Shown here piece after piece: positions 6,343 through 16,842 of a stretch of DNA of 64,000 nt (the first letter of the stretch is position 1; every line of letters begins with the position of its first letter). The stretch comes from a bacterium CG_4_9_14_3_um_filter_65_15 (lineage in GTDB: Bacteria; Krumholzibacteriota; Krumholzibacteriia; LZORAL124-64-63). The translations under genes and the position numbers were made by a program. The notes beneath the pieces were generated by a model. The model saw only the letters and a list, made by a program, of their open reading frames with translations, made no database searches and was not told the origin of the DNA. The stretch is taken from assembly GCA_002790835.1 (NCBI GenBank), contig PFVX01000079.1, positions 197,621 to 261,620 of the forward strand, read 5' to 3'.

Positions 6343-9063
6343 TTGAAAGCCCGAGAAATCCGCACCCGTTTTCTGGACTTTTTCGCTCGGCACGGGCACC
6401 AGGTGGTGCCTTCGTCCACGCTGGTGCCGCACGACGATCCCACCCTGTTGTTCACCAATGCGGGTATGAACCAGTTCAAGGGGGTTTTTCTGGGTCTGGA
6501 GCACCGCGACTACAAGCGGGCGGCATCGGTCCAGAAGTGCATGCGCGTCAGCGGCAAGCACAACGATCTGGAAGAGGTCGGCAAGGACGCCCGGCATCAT
6601 ACCTTCTTCGAGATGCTTGGCAACTGGTCATTCGGCGACTACTACAAGCGCGAGTCCATCGTCTGGGGCTGGGAATTCCTGACCGGGGAAATGGGTCTTG
6701 ATCCACAGCGCCTGTGGGTTTCGGTCTACAAGGACGACGACGAATCCTTCGCGATCTGGCGGGACGAAGTCGGAGTTCCCGCCGAGCGTATCGTGCGCCT
6801 CGGTGACATCGAGAAGGGCGACGAGGAGAACTTCTGGTCCATGGCCGACACCGGGCCCTGCGGCCCCTGCACCGAGATCCACATCGACCAGGGTGAAGCC
6901 ATGCGCTGCGACCACCCCGACGGTTGCGCCGTGGGGGTCTGTGATTGCGACCGCTGGCTGGAACTTTGGAACCACGTCTTCATGGAATTCAACCGCCAGG
7001 AGGACGGCACCCTGGATCCGCTGCCCATGCGCAGCGTGGATACCGGCCTGGGCTTCGAACGCCTGGTCGCGGTGATGCAGGGCAAGCAGAGCAACTACGA
7101 GAGCGACCTGTTCACGCCCCTGATCGACCGGATGGTCCGGATTAGCGGGCGCAAGGCCGTGGGCGAGGACCGCATCAGCATGCAGGTCATCGCCGACCAC
7201 GCCCGAGCGTGCACCTTCACGGTGGCCGACGGGGCCACTCCGTCCAACGAGGGCCGCGGTTACGTCGTGCGCCGCATCCTGCGCCGGGCCGCCCGGCACG
7301 GGCACCTGCTGGGCATGGAGGAGCCGTTCCTGTACCGGATCGCCGAAGTGGTCATCGACGAGATGGGCGAGGCCTACCCCGGGTTGGTTGAGCGCCGCGA
7401 GCGCATCCTCGCGACGATCCGGCAGGAGGAAGAACGGTTCGGCCGCACCCTCACGGCGGGCCTGCAAGTCTACCAGGACATCCGCCGCATCATGAAGCAG
7501 GAAGGGCGGACCGAACTGTCGGGCGAGGAGGCTTTCCGGCTGCACGATACCTTCGGCTTTCCCGTCGATCTGACGGCGGTGGTGGCCGAAGAAGACGGCT
7601 TCACCGTCGATCGCGAGGCCTTCAAACAATGCATGGAAGAGCAGCGCATCCGCAGCCGGAAGCAGAACGTTTTCATGGCCGGCATCGGACCCTGGCAGGC
7701 CGTGGATCCGGGCTTCGATCCGGCGACCTTTCGGGGCGAATTCACCGGTTACGATCACCTCGAAGAAAAGGCAAAGGTGGTGGCCGTGCGGGTCGGCGGC
7801 GAGGACACGGACGGCCGTGCGCTGGCCCACATCCTGTGTGAACGCTCGCCTTTCTATGCCGAATCCGGGGGCCAGGTGGCCGATCGGGGCACCATGACGG
7901 TGACCGCTTCAGGGCTTGAGTTGGCCGTTCTCGGCGTGGTCAAGGTTGAGGAGGGTCCGGTGTGTGTGGTTGCCGGAGAGGCCGCGGAACTGGTTTTGGC
8001 CCTGACGGCGGACCCGCGGGTCCGGCTGCAGGTCGATCCCCGGCACCGCGCCGGAGTCATGCGCCATCACACCGCCACCCATCTGCTGCATGCCGCCCTG
8101 CGCCAGGTCCTGGGCGACCACGTGGAGCAGGCCGGCAGCGTGGTGGAAGCGGCCCGCCTGCGTTTCGATTTCCGCCACGACAAGGCGGTCACGGCGGAGG
8201 AGCTGAACCGGGTCGAGGAGCTCGTCAACGAGGAGGTCGTGGCCAATCGCAGCGTCATCCGGCACGACGCCGTGGCGCTCGATGAGGCCAAGCGACGCGG
8301 GGCCATGGCCCTGTTCGGAGAGAAGTACGGCGATACGGTGCGCATGATCGAGATCCACGGCGGGTTTGCCGGCGCAACCCGGGAGAATCCCGAAGAGGGG
8401 CCGGTCTTTTCGCTGGAACTGTGCGGGGGCACCCATTGCCTGCGCACCGGGGACATCGGGCCGGTGCGGGTTACCGCCGAGCAGAGCGTGGCGGCCGGCG
8501 TGCGCCGGATCGAGGCGGTCAGTGGCCCCGAGGCCCTGGCCCTGTATGCCCAGGACCGCGAGACCGTGCGGAGCATCGCCGCCCGTCTGCGGCACGACGG
8601 CCCCCCCCTGGAGGAGCAAACGGCCGAACTGTTGGCCGAGCGCGACGCCCTGCGCAAGGAACTGGCCGCCGTGCAACAAAGCCGGGCCCGAGGCGCCCTG
8701 GACGGCGCCCTGGACTCCCCCCGCACCGTGGGCGACCTGAAGGTGGTCACCGCCCAGGTGGAGGCCGAGGACCGCGATGCCCTGCTCCAGCTTGGTGATC
8801 ATGTCCGCGACCGGCTGGGTGAGGCCGGAGTGGTGGTGCTCGCCGCCGTCCCCCAGGGCAAACCCACCCTGCTGGTGACCGTCACCCCGGACCTGGTCAA
8901 GACCGGACGGGCGCACGCTGGGAATCTGGTCAAAACCCTCGCCGCGAAGGTCGGCGGGCGTGGTGGCGGCAAGCCGGGCACGGCCCAGGCCGGACTGCCG
9001 GATACCGCGGCGCTGGCCGCGGCGCTGGCCGCGGTGGACGAGGTGTTGGCCGAATCGACCTGA
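6343..9063 (+). CDS. alaS: Alanyl-tRNA synthetase
   Basis: 906 residues, the full bacterial length. The N-terminal class II catalytic core (EIRTRFLDFFARHGH, TLLFTNAGMNQFKGVFLG) is followed by the tRNA-recognition domain, the editing domain with HHTATHLLHAALR and CGGTHCLRTGDIG metal-site motifs, and the C-Ala domain with a Gly-rich GGRGGGKPGTAQAG. The start is TTG 6343, preceded by GGAG; it begins (M)KAREIR, the typical AlaRS start. The TTG at 6325 taken by the ORF track adds six unconserved residues. The stop abuts that of the convergent flavoprotein gene. Confidence 0.97.
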   Translation: MKAREIRTRFLDFFARHGHQVVPSSTLVPHDDPTLLFTNAGMNQFKGVFLGLEHRDYKRAASVQKCMRVSGKHNDLEEVGKDARHHTFFEMLGNWSFGDYYKRESIVWGWEFLTGEMGLDPQRLWVSVYKDDDESFAIWRDEVGVPAERIVRLGDIEKGDEENFWSMADTGPCGPCTEIHIDQGEAMRCDHPDGCAVGVCDCDRWLELWNHVFMEFNRQEDGTLDPLPMRSVDTGLGFERLVAVMQGKQSNYESDLFTPLIDRMVRISGRKAVGEDRISMQVIADHARACTFTVADGATPSNEGRGYVVRRILRRAARHGHLLGMEEPFLYRIAEVVIDEMGEAYPGLVERRERILATIRQEEERFGRTLTAGLQVYQDIRRIMKQEGRTELSGEEAFRLHDTFGFPVDLTAVVAEEDGFTVDREAFKQCMEEQRIRSRKQNVFMAGIGPWQAVDPGFDPATFRGEFTGYDHLEEKAKVVAVRVGGEDTDGRALAHILCERSPFYAESGGQVADRGTMTVTASGLELAVLGVVKVEEGPVCVVAGEAAELVLALTADPRVRLQVDPRHRAGVMRHHTATHLLHAALRQVLGDHVEQAGSVVEAARLRFDFRHDKAVTAEELNRVEELVNEEVVANRSVIRHDAVALDEAKRRGAMALFGEKYGDTVRMIEIHGGFAGATRENPEEGPVFSLELCGGTHCLRTGDIGPVRVTAEQSVAAGVRRIEAVSGPEALALYAQDRETVRSIAARLRHDGPPLEEQTAELLAERDALRKELAAVQQSRARGALDGALDSPRTVGDLKVVTAQVEAEDRDALLQLGDHVRDRLGEAGVVVLAAVPQGKPTLLVTVTPDLVKTGRAHAGNLVKTLAAKVGGRGGGKPGTAQAGLPDTAALAAALAAVDEVLAEST

Positions 9064-9735
9064 TCAATCGCGCAGCCGGATGTACTGGTCCGGATCCTTG
9101 CGCCGGATGTTCGGCACCAGGGTCCCCTCGGCGGGGTGGCCGACCACCAGGAGCAGGAACGCCTTCTCCGCGGCCGGCCGGTCGAGGATCTCGCCGAGAA
9201 ACCCCATGGGACTGGGAGTGTGGGTGAGGGTCGCCAGGCCCGCCTGGTGCAGTGCGGCGATGAGAAATCCCGTGGCCAGACCCACCGATTCCTTGGTGTA
9301 GTAGTGCTTCTGCTTGTTCCCCTGCTCGTCTTTCCCGTGCCGCTGTTCGAACACCGCGATCAGCCAGGGCGCCGTTTCCAGAAACGGCTTGTCGGCGTTG
9401 GTGCCCAGGGGCTCGAGGTCGTCCAGCCAGTCTTGCGGAGCGCGGTCCCGGTAGAAACGCCGCTCTTCCTCTTCGGCCGCCAGCCGGATGCGGCGCTTGA
9501 GATCCGCCTCCGCCACCGCCTCGAAATGCCAGGGCTGCTTGTTGGCGCCGCTGGGCGCCTGCCCGGCGCATTCAAGACAGGCGCGGATGATGTTCCACGG
9601 CACGGCGCGGTCGGAGAATTCCCGCACGCTTCGGCGTCGGGTCATGGAGTCGCGGAATGCCTCGGCCCGGGACAGCATCTGCGCAGGCGTCCATGCGGGC
9701 AGCGGGGGCGGGGGGATCATATCGGGTCCGGTCAT
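9064..9735 (-). CDS. Iodotyrosine-deiodinase-like nitroreductase-family flavoprotein
   Basis: 223 residues with an FMN nitroreductase fold. [14 protein letters not shown] (FMN phosphate contact), [15 protein letters not shown], the EEEERRFY lid segment, [30 protein letters not shown] and [15 protein letters not shown] closely follow the iodotyrosine deiodinase subfamily, including the Glu/Tyr/Lys positions that hold the substrate zwitterion in mammalian IYD. Bacterial members can reductively dehalogenate halotyrosines in vitro, but their physiological substrate is unknown. GGAAGG lies 7 nt before the ATG. No membrane anchor is seen. It stands alone between alaS and an acyltransferase. Confidence 0.85.
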   Translation of the reverse strand: MTGPDMIPPPPLPAWTPAQMLSRAEAFRDSMTRRRSVREFSDRAVPWNIIRACLECAGQAPSGANKQPWHFEAVAEADLKRRIRLAAEEEERRFYRDRAPQDWLDDLEPLGTNADKPFLETAPWLIAVFEQRHGKDEQGNKQKHYYTKESVGLATGFLIAALHQAGLATLTHTPSPMGFLGEILDRPAAEKAFLLLVVGHPAEGTLVPNIRRKDPDQYIRLRD

Positions 9736-9890
9736 GGGGCATCCTTCCGGGTTGGCTCAGCGCGGAGCGATCGCCTGAGCGCCGGGGGCTCGCGGCCGCA
9801 GATTGTTGCGATGATAGACCCAACGCACGCGTCGGCGCCACCAATGGCGGCGGAGTTGGCAACGGCGCCTGCAGGGCATATTGTCAGGTT

Positions 9891-10796
9891 ATGAGTATAC
9901 GGGATCGGGCAGAATACGGGGTGTTCCGCACGGGGTTGGCCTTGCTGCGGGCCCTGCCGCGTCGGTGGTCGGCCGGGCTGCTGCATGCCGCGGGCCGTGC
10001 GGCCGTGCGGCACAACTGGTGGCGGGCCGAGGTGGCCCGCCGGCAGATGGCCGCCGCGTTCCCTGAGAGGGAGGCGGCAGACATCGAGACCCTCCTGGCC
10101 AAAATGTACCGTCACCTGGCCGACTCCGTCTGCGAGATCTTCATCGAGCGCGAGTCGCCGCCGTTGGCGAGTGCCCCTGCAGGGGAGGATGCCCTGGGGC
10201 AGGCCCTGCAGCCGGGCAAGGGGCTGATCCTGGCTTCGCTGCATCTGGGGAACTTCGAACTCTGCGGCCGGGTCATTGCCGCCCGTTGCGATCTGCTGGA
10301 CGTGGTCAAGCCGCAGCGCAACCGCGTTTTCGACCGCTACATCGACGCCATGCGCAACCGGCACGGCATCGCCACGGTGCCCATGGACCGGTCCGGTCCG
10401 GCCGTTCTGGCCCAATTGCGCCGGGGCGGGGTGGTGTCCCTGCTGTTGGATCAGGATGCCGGCGACAAGGGAGTCGTTGTGGATTTCCTGGGCCGGCCGG
10501 CCTCGACCTGGCCGGGTGCCGCCCGGCTGTCCCTGCAGACGGGGTGTCCGGTCCTGCCGGTGTGCCTGGTGCGGGGGGAGCACGGCGAGCACGAACTGGT
10601 GTGCGGCCCCCTGCTCGATCCGGCGCAGCTTCCCGAAACGCAGCGCAACCCGACCGCTTTCACGGCGCTGATCACCGCCCACCTGGAAGAATTCGTCCGC
10701 CGCCGGCCGCAGCAGTGGTTCTGGGTCCACCGTCGCTGGAAGGGCGCGGCGCAAAAAGACCGCCGCCCCGGAACAGGGACGGCGGTCGCTCGCTGA
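9891..10796 (+). CDS. Lipid A biosynthesis (LpxL/HtrB-type) acyltransferase
   Basis: 301 residues from the ATG at 9891. The HxxxxE catalytic motif is HLGNFE in LASLHLGNFELCG; downstream PVLPVCLVRGEHGEH and the closing RRPQQWFWVHRRWK are typical of the family. It would transfer an acyl chain to the lipid A precursor, or to another glycolipid, at the inner membrane. Which acyl position is modified cannot be inferred. The last residues (QKDRRPGTGTAVAR) are encoded by an intrinsic terminator belonging to the convergent icd gene, so the C-terminal tail is not conserved-looking sequence. Confidence 0.85.
   Translation: MSIRDRAEYGVFRTGLALLRALPRRWSAGLLHAAGRAAVRHNWWRAEVARRQMAAAFPEREAADIETLLAKMYRHLADSVCEIFIERESPPLASAPAGEDALGQALQPGKGLILASLHLGNFELCGRVIAARCDLLDVVKPQRNRVFDRYIDAMRNRHGIATVPMDRSGPAVLAQLRRGGVVSLLLDQDAGDKGVVVDFLGRPASTWPGAARLSLQTGCPVLPVCLVRGEHGEHELVCGPLLDPAQLPETQRNPTAFTALITAHLEEFVRRRPQQWFWVHRRWKGAAQKDRRPGTGTAVAR
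10753..10787 (-). terminator. Intrinsic terminator of icd, embedded in the acyltransferase 3' end
   Basis: On the minus strand GACCGCCG...CGGCGGTC forms an 8-bp stem extended by a CCC/GGG block, followed directly by TTTTT. It lies 29 nt past the icd stop and inside the last codons of the opposite-strand gene. Confidence 0.8.
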
Positions 10797-10815
10797 CCGG
10801 CCTGGTCGGCCGGGC

Positions 10816-12156
<1,341 letters not shown>

Positions 12157-12338
12157 GCTTCGCCACCTCGGAAGGTAGGTGAGGGTCGGGACACGAGGCC
12201 CCGACGGTGACTAGAGATTACCGCCAGAAGGTAGCCATTTGAGGGGCCGGATTCAAGGCAAGGCGCCTTGTCGCCCGTCCGGACGCGTGATAGCCTGCCC
12301 CGGACAGTTTGCCCGTCGGACTTCGCGCGAGGATCGCC

Positions 12339-14111
12339 ATGGATGCCCTGCACACCCTGGATTGGGTCATCATCGCCGCCTACGCCGCCCTGACCCTGGC
12401 CCTGGGTCTGGGTTTCCGGCGCCGGGCTTCCCGCTCCACCGAGGAGTACTTCCTCTCCGGACGCTCCCTGCCCTGGTGGGTTCTGGGCACCAGCATGGTG
12501 GCCACGACCTTTGCCGCCGACACGCCCCTGGCCGTCACCGGGTTCATCCGCGAGCACGGGATCTGGTACAACTGGTTCGGCTGGCACTACGTGATGAGCC
12601 AGATGCTCGCGGTCGTGCTGTTTTCGCGCTTCTGGCGCCGGGCCGGCGTGCTCACCGACAACGAACTCATCGAAATGCGCTACAGCGGCAAGCCGGCGGC
12701 CTTCCTGCGCGGCTTCAAAGCCGGTTACTTCGCCCTGCTCTACAACTTCATCGTTCTGGGCTGGGTCCTCAAGGGGATGGGCACCGTGGCCGAGGCCGTC
12801 CTGGGCGTCGACCCCGACCTGGCGGTGGTGATCGGAGCCGCGCTGGCGTTGTCCTATGCCCTGCTGGCCGGATTCTGGGGCGTGGTGGTGACCGACGTGG
12901 TCCAGTTCGTCCTGGCCATGACCGGTTCGATCCTGGTGGCGGTGCGCGCGATTCATTACGTGGGCGGGATCGCCGAACTCAAGTCCAGGCTGGTGGCCTC
13001 GCCCCAGTTTTCGGCCAACACCCTGGCTTTCATCCCGGGCGGCGGGTGGAGCTGGGACTCGGATTTCGTGAAGTTCCTGGCCTTCGTCACCCTGATGTGG
13101 TGGGCCAGCCACAACGCCGACGGCGGCGGCTACCTGATCCAGCGCATGGCCGCGGCCAAGGATGAACGCCACGCCCGGGGGGCGACCCTGTGGTTCGTGG
13201 TCGCCAACAACGTCATCCGCTACTGGCCCTGGATCCTGACGGCCCTGGTTTCCATGGTCCTGTTCCCGACCATCCCCGACGGTCGCGGGGACGAAGCGGC
13301 CTACCCCCTGGTGATGCTCGAGGTGCTGGGGCCGGGATTGCTCGGTCTGCTGCTGGTGAGCTTCTTCGCCGCCTTCATGTCCACCATCGACACCCACCTG
13401 AACTGGGGTGCAAGCTACCTGATCAACGACATCTACCGCCGCTTCCTGCGCCGGGACGCGGGTGAGAAGGAAACGGTCCTGGCGGCCAAGGTGTGCGTGC
13501 TGCTGATGATGGCTTGCGCGGTGATCGTCGCCTTCGCGTTGTCGAGCATCGGCAAGGCTTGGCTCTTCGTCTGGGCCATGGGAGCGGGAATCGGTCCGGT
13601 GCTGATCCTGCGCTGGTTCTGGTGGCGCATCAACGCCTGGAGCGAAATCGCGGCCCTGGCGTCTTCGGTGCTGCTGGCGGTCGGTTTCGAGGTGACCGCG
13701 GCGATCCAGTCGGGATCGGACTACAGCCTCTTCGCAACGCCGGTCCGGGTGGGGGACATGGCTTTGCAGACACACCACAAGGCCATGATCCTGGTGCCGG
13801 TGACCATTTTGGTGTGGCTCGTGGTGACCTTTGCCACCCGTCCGGTGGATCCGCAGATCCTGCGGCCCTTCTACCGGCGCGTCCGCCCCTTTGGCCGCTG
13901 GGGCGAGACCGCCCGGCTCGAACCTGGCCTCCATGAGGCGGGGCTTGGCTGGGTCATCGTGCGCCAGTGGTTTGCCGGGTGCCTGGGAGTATTCGGGCTG
14001 CTGTTCGGGATCGGCAACCTGCTGCTGCTGCAGATGCTGCCGGGTCTGGTGTTGCTCGGGCTGGGGGTGACCGCAGGGGTCTACCTGGGACGGTCCCTGG
14101 CGCAGGACTAG
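12339..14111 (+). CDS. Sodium:solute symporter (SSS family)
   Basis: 590 residues from the ATG at 12339 (GAGG upstream), with about 13 to 15 hydrophobic segments. The opening YAALTLALGLGFRRRASRSTEEYFLSGRSLPWW and VATTFAADTPL are the SSS signature; WASHNADGGGYLIQRMAAAKDE and FFAAFMSTIDTHLNWG form the core and sodium-site region. This subgroup resembles bacterial Na+/proline- or sugar-type carriers, but the substrate cannot be stated. It is divergent from icd and convergent, with 2 nt spacing, with the histidine kinase gene. Confidence 0.88.
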   Translation: MDALHTLDWVIIAAYAALTLALGLGFRRRASRSTEEYFLSGRSLPWWVLGTSMVATTFAADTPLAVTGFIREHGIWYNWFGWHYVMSQMLAVVLFSRFWRRAGVLTDNELIEMRYSGKPAAFLRGFKAGYFALLYNFIVLGWVLKGMGTVAEAVLGVDPDLAVVIGAALALSYALLAGFWGVVVTDVVQFVLAMTGSILVAVRAIHYVGGIAELKSRLVASPQFSANTLAFIPGGGWSWDSDFVKFLAFVTLMWWASHNADGGGYLIQRMAAAKDERHARGATLWFVVANNVIRYWPWILTALVSMVLFPTIPDGRGDEAAYPLVMLEVLGPGLLGLLLVSFFAAFMSTIDTHLNWGASYLINDIYRRFLRRDAGEKETVLAAKVCVLLMMACAVIVAFALSSIGKAWLFVWAMGAGIGPVLILRWFWWRINAWSEIAALASSVLLAVGFEVTAAIQSGSDYSLFATPVRVGDMALQTHHKAMILVPVTILVWLVVTFATRPVDPQILRPFYRRVRPFGRWGETARLEPGLHEAGLGWVIVRQWFAGCLGVFGLLFGIGNLLLLQMLPGLVLLGLGVTAGVYLGRSLAQD

Positions 14112-14113
14112 GG

Positions 14114-15676
14114 TCAGGCCCGGGAACTTCGCGTGTCTGCGGTTTGGTCGGCGCGCGGCAACTGGAAGCGGAACACCGTACCCCGTCCCGCTTGGCTGTC
14201 GACCTCGAGGGCGCTGCCGTGCCCGCTGATGATCTTGTGGGTGATGGCCAGGCCGAGGCCGCTGCTCAGGTGCACCGAGCCGGCCTCCTTTTCCCCTCGT
14301 CCGATGGTTGCGCGGGTGCGGCTCTTCTCCCCGACGTAGAAACGGTCGAAGATGTGGGGCAGATCCCCGGCCGGAATGCCGGTCCCCGTATCGGCCACCC
14401 TGATCTCGACCGACTGAGGATCGGCGGAAATGTGGATGGTGACCTTGCCGCCGGGTCGATTGAACTTGATGCCGTTTTCCACCAGGTTCTGCAGGGCCTG
14501 CCCGATCTGCAGGGCGTCGGCGGAAACCTGGGCATCGTCGGCTCCCGTTTCGACTTCCAATCCCAGGGTCACGTTTGACCCCGCCGCCACGGACTCGCAG
14601 CGGGTCAGGACCGAATCGGCCAGCTCGCCGGGGGCGAAGATTTCGCGACGCTGGTGAGCCTGGCCGGACTCGAGCCGAGACAGGATGAGCATGCGTTCGA
14701 TCAGCTGGTCGAGGTAGTCCAGGTTGTTCCCGATGATATCCAGATACCGGGATCGGTCCTCGCGGTCGAGATGGTCCGGGTCCAGACCCAGGGTCTCGAT
14801 GTAGCCGCGCAGGCTGGCCAGGGGAGTGCGCAGGTCGTGGCTCACATTGGCGATGAGCTGACGCTGAAACTGCTCCTTGGCGCCGAGTTCCTCCATCATG
14901 GTCTGCAGGCGCCCGGCCATGGTGTTGAAATGCCGTCCGAGGGTGCCGATTTCGTCCGCGCTGCGGTCGGGGACGCGCCTGTCGAAATCCCCGCCGGCGA
15001 AGGCTTCCACCCCGTGGGTCAGTTTGCCGATGCGCCGGCTGGCCCAGGCCATGATGATCATGGCGGTCAGAATCACGTCGATCAGGACCACCGCGACCGC
15101 GCGGAAGCCGAAGTTGGACCAGTCCGAATTGACCTCGGCCGGAGCGAAGGTCATCGTCCGGAAACTGGCGGCGAGATAGGCCGTCGGCTCGTCGTCGGCG
15201 GCATGCGCGGGAATGGGGACCACGTCGATGATCCGGTTTTCGTAGGCGTCGATGTCCGTATCCAGGGGGTAGGTCGAAAAATCCCAGTCGTCCTCGGACA
15301 TGGCCGACAGCAACTCGGGGTCGACGTGCTTGACCGCCAGGGCCATGCTGTCGCCGGCCGACGAGACCATGTTGTAGCCCTGGGCGTCGAAGAGCACCAC
15401 CTCGGCGCCGTACTGGGCGATCTGGCGCCCGTAATCGCCCAACTGTTCGGCAAGGGTGGGACCCTGGTCCAGCAACGGTCCGATGCGGTCGGCCAGTTCG
15501 GCGAGTTCTTTCTCCTGGGTCTCCTCGTACCAGGCCTCTTCCTCGTCGGAGTTGTAGGCCTTGAACACCGTGGCGTTGATCCAGAAGTAGTACCCGCCGA
15601 CGCTCAGACCCATCATGACCAGGAAGAGGGCGGACATCCGGAAGTGCAGGCTGTGTGTGAAGCGCGGGGTATTCAT
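14114..15676 (-). CDS. Membrane sensor histidine kinase with HAMP domain
   Basis: 520 residues. TM1 at about 12-32 (FRMSALFLVMMGLSVGGYYFW), a periplasmic sensor region of about 160 residues, TM2 near 195-215 and HAMP (GKLTHGVEAFAGGDFDRRVP). HisKA contains NVSHDLRTPLASLRGY with the phosphoacceptor His; HATPase_c shows NLVENGIKFN (N box), DTGTGIP and GLGLAITHKI. The phosphodonor partner is the response regulator 7 nt upstream in the same operon. The periplasmic domain is acidic and not recognised, so the stimulus is unknown. Confidence 0.93.
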   Translation of the reverse strand: MNTPRFTHSLHFRMSALFLVMMGLSVGGYYFWINATVFKAYNSDEEEAWYEETQEKELAELADRIGPLLDQGPTLAEQLGDYGRQIAQYGAEVVLFDAQGYNMVSSAGDSMALAVKHVDPELLSAMSEDDWDFSTYPLDTDIDAYENRIIDVVPIPAHAADDEPTAYLAASFRTMTFAPAEVNSDWSNFGFRAVAVVLIDVILTAMIIMAWASRRIGKLTHGVEAFAGGDFDRRVPDRSADEIGTLGRHFNTMAGRLQTMMEELGAKEQFQRQLIANVSHDLRTPLASLRGYIETLGLDPDHLDREDRSRYLDIIGNNLDYLDQLIERMLILSRLESGQAHQRREIFAPGELADSVLTRCESVAAGSNVTLGLEVETGADDAQVSADALQIGQALQNLVENGIKFNRPGGKVTIHISADPQSVEIRVADTGTGIPAGDLPHIFDRFYVGEKSRTRATIGRGEKEAGSVHLSSGLGLAITHKIISGHGSALEVDSQAGRGTVFRFQLPRADQTADTRSSRA

Positions 15677-15683
15677 GACCGGA

Positions 15684-16412
15684 TCAAACGAACTCCTCGG
15701 TGAAGCGGTAGCCGATTCCCCAGACCGTGAGGATCAGGCGGGGCCGGTTGGGATTCTCCTCGACCTTGTTGCGCAGCCGGTTGACGTGGGAGTTCACCGT
15801 GTGCTCGTAGACTTCGGCGTCCTGGTCCCAGACGATTTCCAGCAATTGGCGCCGGCTGAAGGTGCGCCCCGGGCGCGAGGCCAGGGTGTACAGCAGGTCG
15901 TATTCCTTGACCGTCAGCTGGACCGTTTTCTCCCCGACCATGACCTTGCGTTTGCCGTGGTCGATCTTCAGGGGTCCGAGGTCCAGGATCCGATCTCCGG
16001 CCGCAACCCGGGCCAACTCCTCGGCCCGTTCGATGCGCCGGCGCAGCACCTTGATCCGCGCGGCCAGCTCGCGCATGCTGAAGGGTTTGGTCAGGTAGTC
16101 GTCACACCCGAGTTCCAGGCCCAGCACCTTGTCCGTTTCCTCGCTCCGGGCCGTGAGCATGAGCACGGGTGTGCGCGTGTCCAGGGCTCGGATCTCCCGC
16201 AAGACGTCGATGCCGCTCAGTGAGGGGAGCATCCAGTCCAGCAGGACCATGCCGTAGCTGCCGGCCTGGAAGGCGCGCAGTCCCGCCACGCCGTCCGCAG
16301 CGGCATCCACCTGGTACCCTTCGGCGGTCAGGTGCATGGTGAGCAGATCGATCATTTCCCGGTCGTCTTCGATGACGAGGATTTTGCGCGCGGTGCTGCT
16401 TGCAACGTTCAT
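15684..16412 (-). CDS. OmpR/PhoB-family response regulator
   Basis: 242 residues from the ATG at 16412; the ORF track extends to 16490, but a strong promoter lies in that extension. Receiver domain: ILVIEDDREM (acidic pocket), VLLDWMLPSLSG (phosphoacceptor Asp), LTARSE and TKPFSMRELAARI. C-terminal winged-helix DNA-binding domain: TVKEYDLLYTLASRPGRTFSRRQLL and HTVNSHVNRLRNKVEENP...WGIGYRF. It forms an operon with the histidine kinase downstream. Confidence 0.95.
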   Translation of the reverse strand: MNVASSTARKILVIEDDREMIDLLTMHLTAEGYQVDAAADGVAGLRAFQAGSYGMVLLDWMLPSLSGIDVLREIRALDTRTPVLMLTARSEETDKVLGLELGCDDYLTKPFSMRELAARIKVLRRRIERAEELARVAAGDRILDLGPLKIDHGKRKVMVGEKTVQLTVKEYDLLYTLASRPGRTFSRRQLLEIVWDQDAEVYEHTVNSHVNRLRNKVEENPNRPRLILTVWGIGYRFTEEFV

Positions 16413-16461
16413 AGCCGAGTTGCCTTTTTCGCTGAACCGAAGGGGCAGTTTTGTAACTACA

Positions 16462-16490
16462 ATTATAACAAAATGATAGCGGTCGAACAA
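16462..16490 (-). promoter_or_regulatory. Sigma-70 promoter of the response regulator/kinase operon
   Basis: On the minus strand TTGTTC, 17 nt, then TATAAT preceded by TG at the extended -10 position (TGTTATAAT). The predicted transcript start leaves a leader of about 40 nt before the ATG at 16412. Confidence 0.7.
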
Positions 16491-16594
16491 TCCCGATAAA
16501 GCGAGATTTTCTCGCGGTCATGCGCCAGATGGCAGGGTTTTTTGGGGAAAAGTCTCCACTCTCACGGATTTACAATCTGGTCGTGATACTTGTG

Positions 16595-16619
16595 TGAAAA
16601 TTGTGGGGCATGATTTTCA
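16595..16619. repeat. Inverted repeat in the regulator/ABC intergenic region
   Basis: TGAAAAT and ATTTTCA flank an 11-nt spacer. It lies about 105 nt upstream of the minus-strand promoter -35 hexamer of the two-component operon and upstream of the ABC promoter. It could be an operator for the neighbouring response regulator or the 5' stem of a small RNA. Confidence 0.35.
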
Positions 16620-16688
16620 TTCTACCCCTTCCGTTCGAGTTGCTGGATTGGGCCTCCGGAGGGGAAAGCCCGTCACCCAGTAAACCGG

Positions 16689-16715
16689 AGCCGCCCTGTG
16701 CGGCTTCGGCTTTTT
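16689..16715 (+). terminator. Orphan intrinsic terminator-like hairpin upstream of the ABC exporter
   Basis: AGCCGC-CCTGT-GCGGCT then TCGGC and TTTTT; an alternative AGCCG/CGGCT pairing abuts the T run directly. It lies on the plus strand with no coding sequence upstream for about 275 nt and before the exporter promoter, so it may end a small RNA. A second pairing, CTCCGG (16654-16659) with CCGGAG (16685-16690), would compete with it. Confidence 0.5.
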
Positions 16716-16764
16716 GCTGAATAAATTCGCATCCCCGTCGGTACGGAATGCTCCAACACCTTTC

Positions 16765-16793
16765 TTGATGGGCCGCAGGGGCGCGCGCATAAT
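16765..16793 (+). promoter_or_regulatory. Sigma-70 promoter for the ABC exporter operon
   Basis: TTGATG, 17 nt, CATAAT, about 50 nt upstream of the ATPase start. Confidence 0.6.
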
Positions 16794-16842
16794 GGGTGCG
16801 AACCATCAGGCCCGCCTCAAGAGAACAAAGATGGGAGTGGTG

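Noticed and set aside
16640-16715. c-di-GMP-I or cobalamin riboswitch upstream of the ABC exporter
   Set aside because: The GGGGAAAGCCC element lacks the conserved cores of these classes and lies upstream of the exporter promoter, so it would not be in the exporter mRNA.
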